Shown here piece after piece: positions 61,499 through 64,000 of a stretch of 64,000 nt of DNA. Each line of letters starts with the position of its first letter. Position 1 is the stretch's first letter. The notes below the pieces were generated by a model that was not told the origin of the DNA, did no database searches, and worked only from the letters and a program-made list of their open reading frames with translations. The stretch is taken from the NCBI RefSeq assembly GCF_000023025.1, contig NC_012997.1, positions 4,914,392-4,978,391 of the forward strand, in the 5' to 3' direction. Source of the DNA: Teredinibacter turnerae T7901. GTDB taxonomy: Bacteria > Pseudomonadota > Gammaproteobacteria > Pseudomonadales > Cellvibrionaceae. The translations under genes and the position numbers were made by a program.

Positions 61499-61753
61499 AT
61501 GAGTGAAGTTTCCGTCGAACAGCGTCTTAAAGAGCTCCTGTTAAAATTATTAGAAGGTTCTGTGAACAGCGACCAGCTCGCCTACGACACCCCCTTAATT
61601 AACGGCGGTTTGAGCATTGATTCCATGGTGCAACTGCGCCTGCTTAATAGTATGGAAGAAGAGTTTGATATTGAAGTGGATGACGACGACGTGGAAGAGT
61701 CCGTTTTCCAAAATCTGACAACGCTGGCGAACTACGTACGCAGCAAACTATAG
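61499..61753 (+). CDS. Acyl carrier protein
   Basis: 84 residues, acidic, predicted four-helix bundle. The phosphopantetheine attachment Ser is in GGLSIDSMVQLR (S42), with the DS(M/L) motif. The conserved helix III region DIEVDDDDVEESVFQNL is strongly acidic. Placed between the acyl ligase and an acyltransferase-like gene, it probably carries the activated acyl group between them. It is not the housekeeping AcpP by context. Confidence 0.9.
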   Translation: MSEVSVEQRLKELLLKLLEGSVNSDQLAYDTPLINGGLSIDSMVQLRLLNSMEEEFDIEVDDDDVEESVFQNLTTLANYVRSKL

Positions 61754-61765
61754 GATGCCTTACGG

Positions 61766-62638
61766 ATGAAGGCGCAACTTATTCGCACCTTTTATCGCTC
61801 ACTGGGGCCGGTGCCCTACCCGGTTGCAGCACGCGCATTGGAGCATTTTTTTGCCAACCCGTTACTGCAAAAAACGTTATATAAAAAATCATTGCGCCCT
61901 TTACAACGATTTCTTGGTGCTCCCCCAGACCGCCATCAGGCGATCCAGTATCTACTCGCCAACCACGCCAACGACTGGCGACTGAGTGCGCTGGCCAAAC
62001 TGGAAAATGCCGATTTTGAACGTGTTGTTACCATTGAAGGTTTACACCACCTGCAAGGAGAGACCGATAGCGAGTCTGGCGCTGGCGTTATTCTCGCAAA
62101 CACTCACCACGGTGCCAGCCGCTGCGTACCTATATCGCTTGCCCGTAGCGGCATTCAGCTCACTTCTTTGGAGTCGCACGACGTGCTTGCAAAAATCGGC
62201 GCGGCTAACCGGCAAAATCTCAACGTGGTCGAGGTCGGCAAAGGCGAAGGATTCGTGCTAAAGCAGGTGCGAAAAGTTCAAAAGCTACTTAAAGGCGGCG
62301 GAATTTTGCATATTGTGCCCGACGGTTTACAAGGCAGCAGCGGTACACCGCTGCCGTTTCTTGGCCGCGAACGCTCATTCGCCACCAGCTTCGCTGAACT
62401 GGCCGTTGATACCGGCGCACGTGTTGTTCCGGTCTCTAGTGCGCTGGACAGTCAGGGGCGGGTGACAATTGAATTGCATCCGCCTTTGCCAGCGCCTGAT
62501 AAGGACGCCCTGCGTTCAGCGAAAATTAACGGCCTGTTACACGCTTATGTAGATTTTCTCCAACAGCGCTGGCGCACGACACCAGAGAACATCCGCCAAC
62601 ATCATCTCCACTTTTATCAGAAACTTCCCATAATATAA
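61766..62638 (+). CDS. LPLAT/HtrB-like acyltransferase homolog, paralog 2
   Basis: 290 residues. Shares blocks with paralog 1 (GILHIVPDGLQGSSGTPLPFLG, SFATSFAELAVDTGARVVPV) and the same altered catalytic motif (HHGASRC instead of H-X4-D/E). Starting 12 bases after the ACP gene, it is the probable acceptor enzyme for acyl-ACP, transferring the acyl group to a sugar or lipid of the polymer. Substrate unknown. Confidence 0.72.
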   Translation: MKAQLIRTFYRSLGPVPYPVAARALEHFFANPLLQKTLYKKSLRPLQRFLGAPPDRHQAIQYLLANHANDWRLSALAKLENADFERVVTIEGLHHLQGETDSESGAGVILANTHHGASRCVPISLARSGIQLTSLESHDVLAKIGAANRQNLNVVEVGKGEGFVLKQVRKVQKLLKGGGILHIVPDGLQGSSGTPLPFLGRERSFATSFAELAVDTGARVVPVSSALDSQGRVTIELHPPLPAPDKDALRSAKINGLLHAYVDFLQQRWRTTPENIRQHHLHFYQKLPII

Positions 62639-62642
62639 AAAA

Positions 62643-62666
62643 ACCCGGCATTCGCCGGGTTTTTTG
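62643..62666. terminator. Bidirectional rho-independent terminator
   Basis: ACCCGGC-ATTC-GCCGGGT hairpin (62643-62660) with a T-run on the right and an A-run on the left. It can end both the acyl operon (+) and the subtilase gene (-). Confidence 0.9.
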
Positions 62667-62686
62667 CAACACTCAACGAACGCCAG

Positions 62687-64000
62687 TTAGGGTGTAAATG
62701 TGAGCGACCAGTCGTCAATAAAGCCTGTGTCGAAACCAACCAGATCCTGTACTTTAAGGAACCAACGGCCTTCGGCAGCAACGCCAGGCAGAGGTACGTC
62801 ATAACGGGCAATAATATCGTCGGCGCTGCCACCGGTGTTCTCGTGCAACACGATTTCCTCGCCGGAGGGCGCGATTAACGTCACTACCAAGTCGGCAATA
62901 TAGGTGTGTCGCAAACGAACACCAACAATAAGACTCGAGGCATCACCAGTGTACGTTGACATAACCGAGCTTATTACACCTGTAGGGTCTGCATCGGGAA
63001 TACTAATATCACGAGGATTTTTAAAGAAGCTCGGAGCATCCTCAGCAAGTGTATAATCCGCTGCCAGCGTCACCCCGGAAAAAGCTTCGGTAGCAACTAC
63101 AGCGACATACCAGATCGCGCGCGGGGTATCACTGAATTCACAATATTCAGCATTAGACCCAGGCGTGGTAGACGCGCAGTCATAGAACTCTGCTTTAGGC
63201 AAGCGACGACGCGCAACAACCATATCGGCATCACCCGTACCACCGCTCAGGGTAAAGCTCAGCGGATCCGCACCAGCAGGAACTCGCATACTAAAGTACA
63301 GAGTTTCACCAGCAGCCGCGCTCAGATCAGTAATAGGTGTTCCCGCTCTGATCGGCGTAATAACCGCAGGAGCAGGTGGTGCTTCACAACCGTTTGCCGT
63401 GAGGTAATCTACCGCTGGGCCAACTTGTACCAAACCATAACCGAACTCTGGATCACGACCAGTCGCACCCAAATCCATCGCCGTCGCGGTCAACGCTTCA
63501 CGAATAGATGCGCCGCCACAGTCGGGAAAATAGCTCCACACCAATGCGGCTGCGCCCACGACGTGAGGCGTGGCCATGGAAGTGCCATCGTAGAAGGCGT
63601 AGTCCGTGCCCAATGTGGTGGTCAGCGTAACTGACGCGCCCGCAGCCGCTGCAATTTCAAGACCCAGCGCGCGGTCAACCGTTACTGTCGGCACACTGAC
63701 CTCACTATCCGCATCAACGAGAAACGGATTTTGCAGGCCTGGAAGCTCGCTATTGGAATAGACAATTGCCGATTCAGCGCCCGCGCCAGTACAGGCGAGC
63801 ACTGCATCGATATCCGGGTACACACCGGAAGATTCGTTGCCAATACGTTCCACCACACAGATTTTGCCGGTCATATCGCCACAAACATAGCTACCTGACG
63901 AGCTATCACATGCAGCCAATTCACCGGATACCGTGCCACCCAGCATTTCATTGACATAGCCCAGACCGGGAATGTAAATAAAGCGGTTATGTGGCACAAC
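62687..64000 (-). CDS. Subtilisin-like serine protease, C-terminal part, cut by window edge
   Basis: The last ~437 residues of an S8 family protease. A PA domain-like insert (VNEMLGGTVSGELAACD onwards) lies before the catalytic Ser in DGTSMATPHVVGAAALV. After the catalytic domain come a bacterial pre-peptidase C-terminal-like region (TPITDLSAAAGETLYFSMRV) and a P/Homo B domain with a final WFLKVQDLVGFDTGFIDDW. Asp and His of the triad are in the missing part. Exported; probably an extracellular protease with Ca2+-type domains. Not part of the EPS locus by strand. Confidence 0.88.
   Translation of the reverse strand, partial: VVPHNRFIYIPGLGYVNEMLGGTVSGELAACDSSSGSYVCGDMTGKICVVERIGNESSGVYPDIDAVLACTGAGAESAIVYSNSELPGLQNPFLVDADSEVSVPTVTVDRALGLEIAAAAGASVTLTTTLGTDYAFYDGTSMATPHVVGAAALVWSYFPDCGGASIREALTATAMDLGATGRDPEFGYGLVQVGPAVDYLTANGCEAPPAPAVITPIRAGTPITDLSAAAGETLYFSMRVPAGADPLSFTLSGGTGDADMVVARRRLPKAEFYDCASTTPGSNAEYCEFSDTPRAIWYVAVVATEAFSGVTLAADYTLAEDAPSFFKNPRDISIPDADPTGVISSVMSTYTGDASSLIVGVRLRHTYIADLVVTLIAPSGEEIVLHENTGGSADDIIARYDVPLPGVAAEGRWFLKVQDLVGFDTGFIDDWSLTFTP

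Overview
The window looks like a chromosome segment of a marine, polysaccharide-degrading gammaproteobacterium, probably of the Cellvibrionaceae type (Teredinibacter or Saccharophagus-like). This is inferred from a GH8 xylan enzyme, a lipoprotein with a long Pro/Ser/Thr linker of the sort common in that group, a calcium-type subtilase with C-terminal accessory domains, and a large chromosomal integron array. No rRNA, tRNA or CRISPR array was seen.

Left half (about 1-32.7 kb): a gene-cassette array. Roughly 40 attC recombination sites (TAACGCC at one end, GTTA-type core at the other, with an imperfect palindrome between) separate short cassettes. Nearly every cassette gene lies on the minus strand, immediately upstream of its own attC, so the platform (intI/attI) would be expected at the right end. 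No integrase gene is there or anywhere else in the window, so the array is CALIN-like here. The left (distal) 9 kb is old: attC cores are mutated, several genes carry stops or frameshifts, and insertion sequences (IS1182-like, IS3, IS110/IS1111) sit inside attC sites. This part holds at least nine diverged copies, two of them broken, of one family of about 110-residue exported proteins with two conserved cysteines. The middle and right parts hold small exported proteins, many small membrane proteins, two GNAT acetyltransferases, a DUF3626 protein, duplicated cassettes, and two families of repeated cassettes with no conserved reading frame: family A (nine copies, body about 308 bp) and family B (five copies, body about 370 bp, three of them in tandem). 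The last attC is followed by a two-gene unit ending in a low-molecular-weight tyrosine phosphatase.

Middle (33-42 kb): a periplasmic thioredoxin-like protein; a five-gene run of an MglA/Ras-like GTPase with roadblock-type partners; a sodium:solute symporter; a lipoprotein; a GH8 exo-oligoxylanase-like lipoprotein.

Right (40.8-62.6 kb): a Wzx/Wzy-type exopolysaccharide locus. One minus-strand operon encodes a YjbH-like outer-membrane protein, a large SLBB export protein, a Wzz co-polymerase, a Wzx flippase, a Wzy polymerase and a GT4 glycosyltransferase. It is followed by a glycosidase-like protein and a small lipoprotein. A second minus-strand operon encodes a WbaP-like initiating phosphoglycosyltransferase, an acyltransferase-like protein and three consecutive sulfotransferases. 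A divergent GT4 gene lies between the two operons. To the right, on the plus strand, are a second glycosidase-like paralog on a long Pro-rich stalk, an AMP-forming acyl ligase, an acyl carrier protein and a second acyltransferase-like protein. The most economical reading is a locus for a sulfated and possibly acylated exopolysaccharide bracketed by two paralogous putative hydrolases. The window ends inside a subtilase gene.
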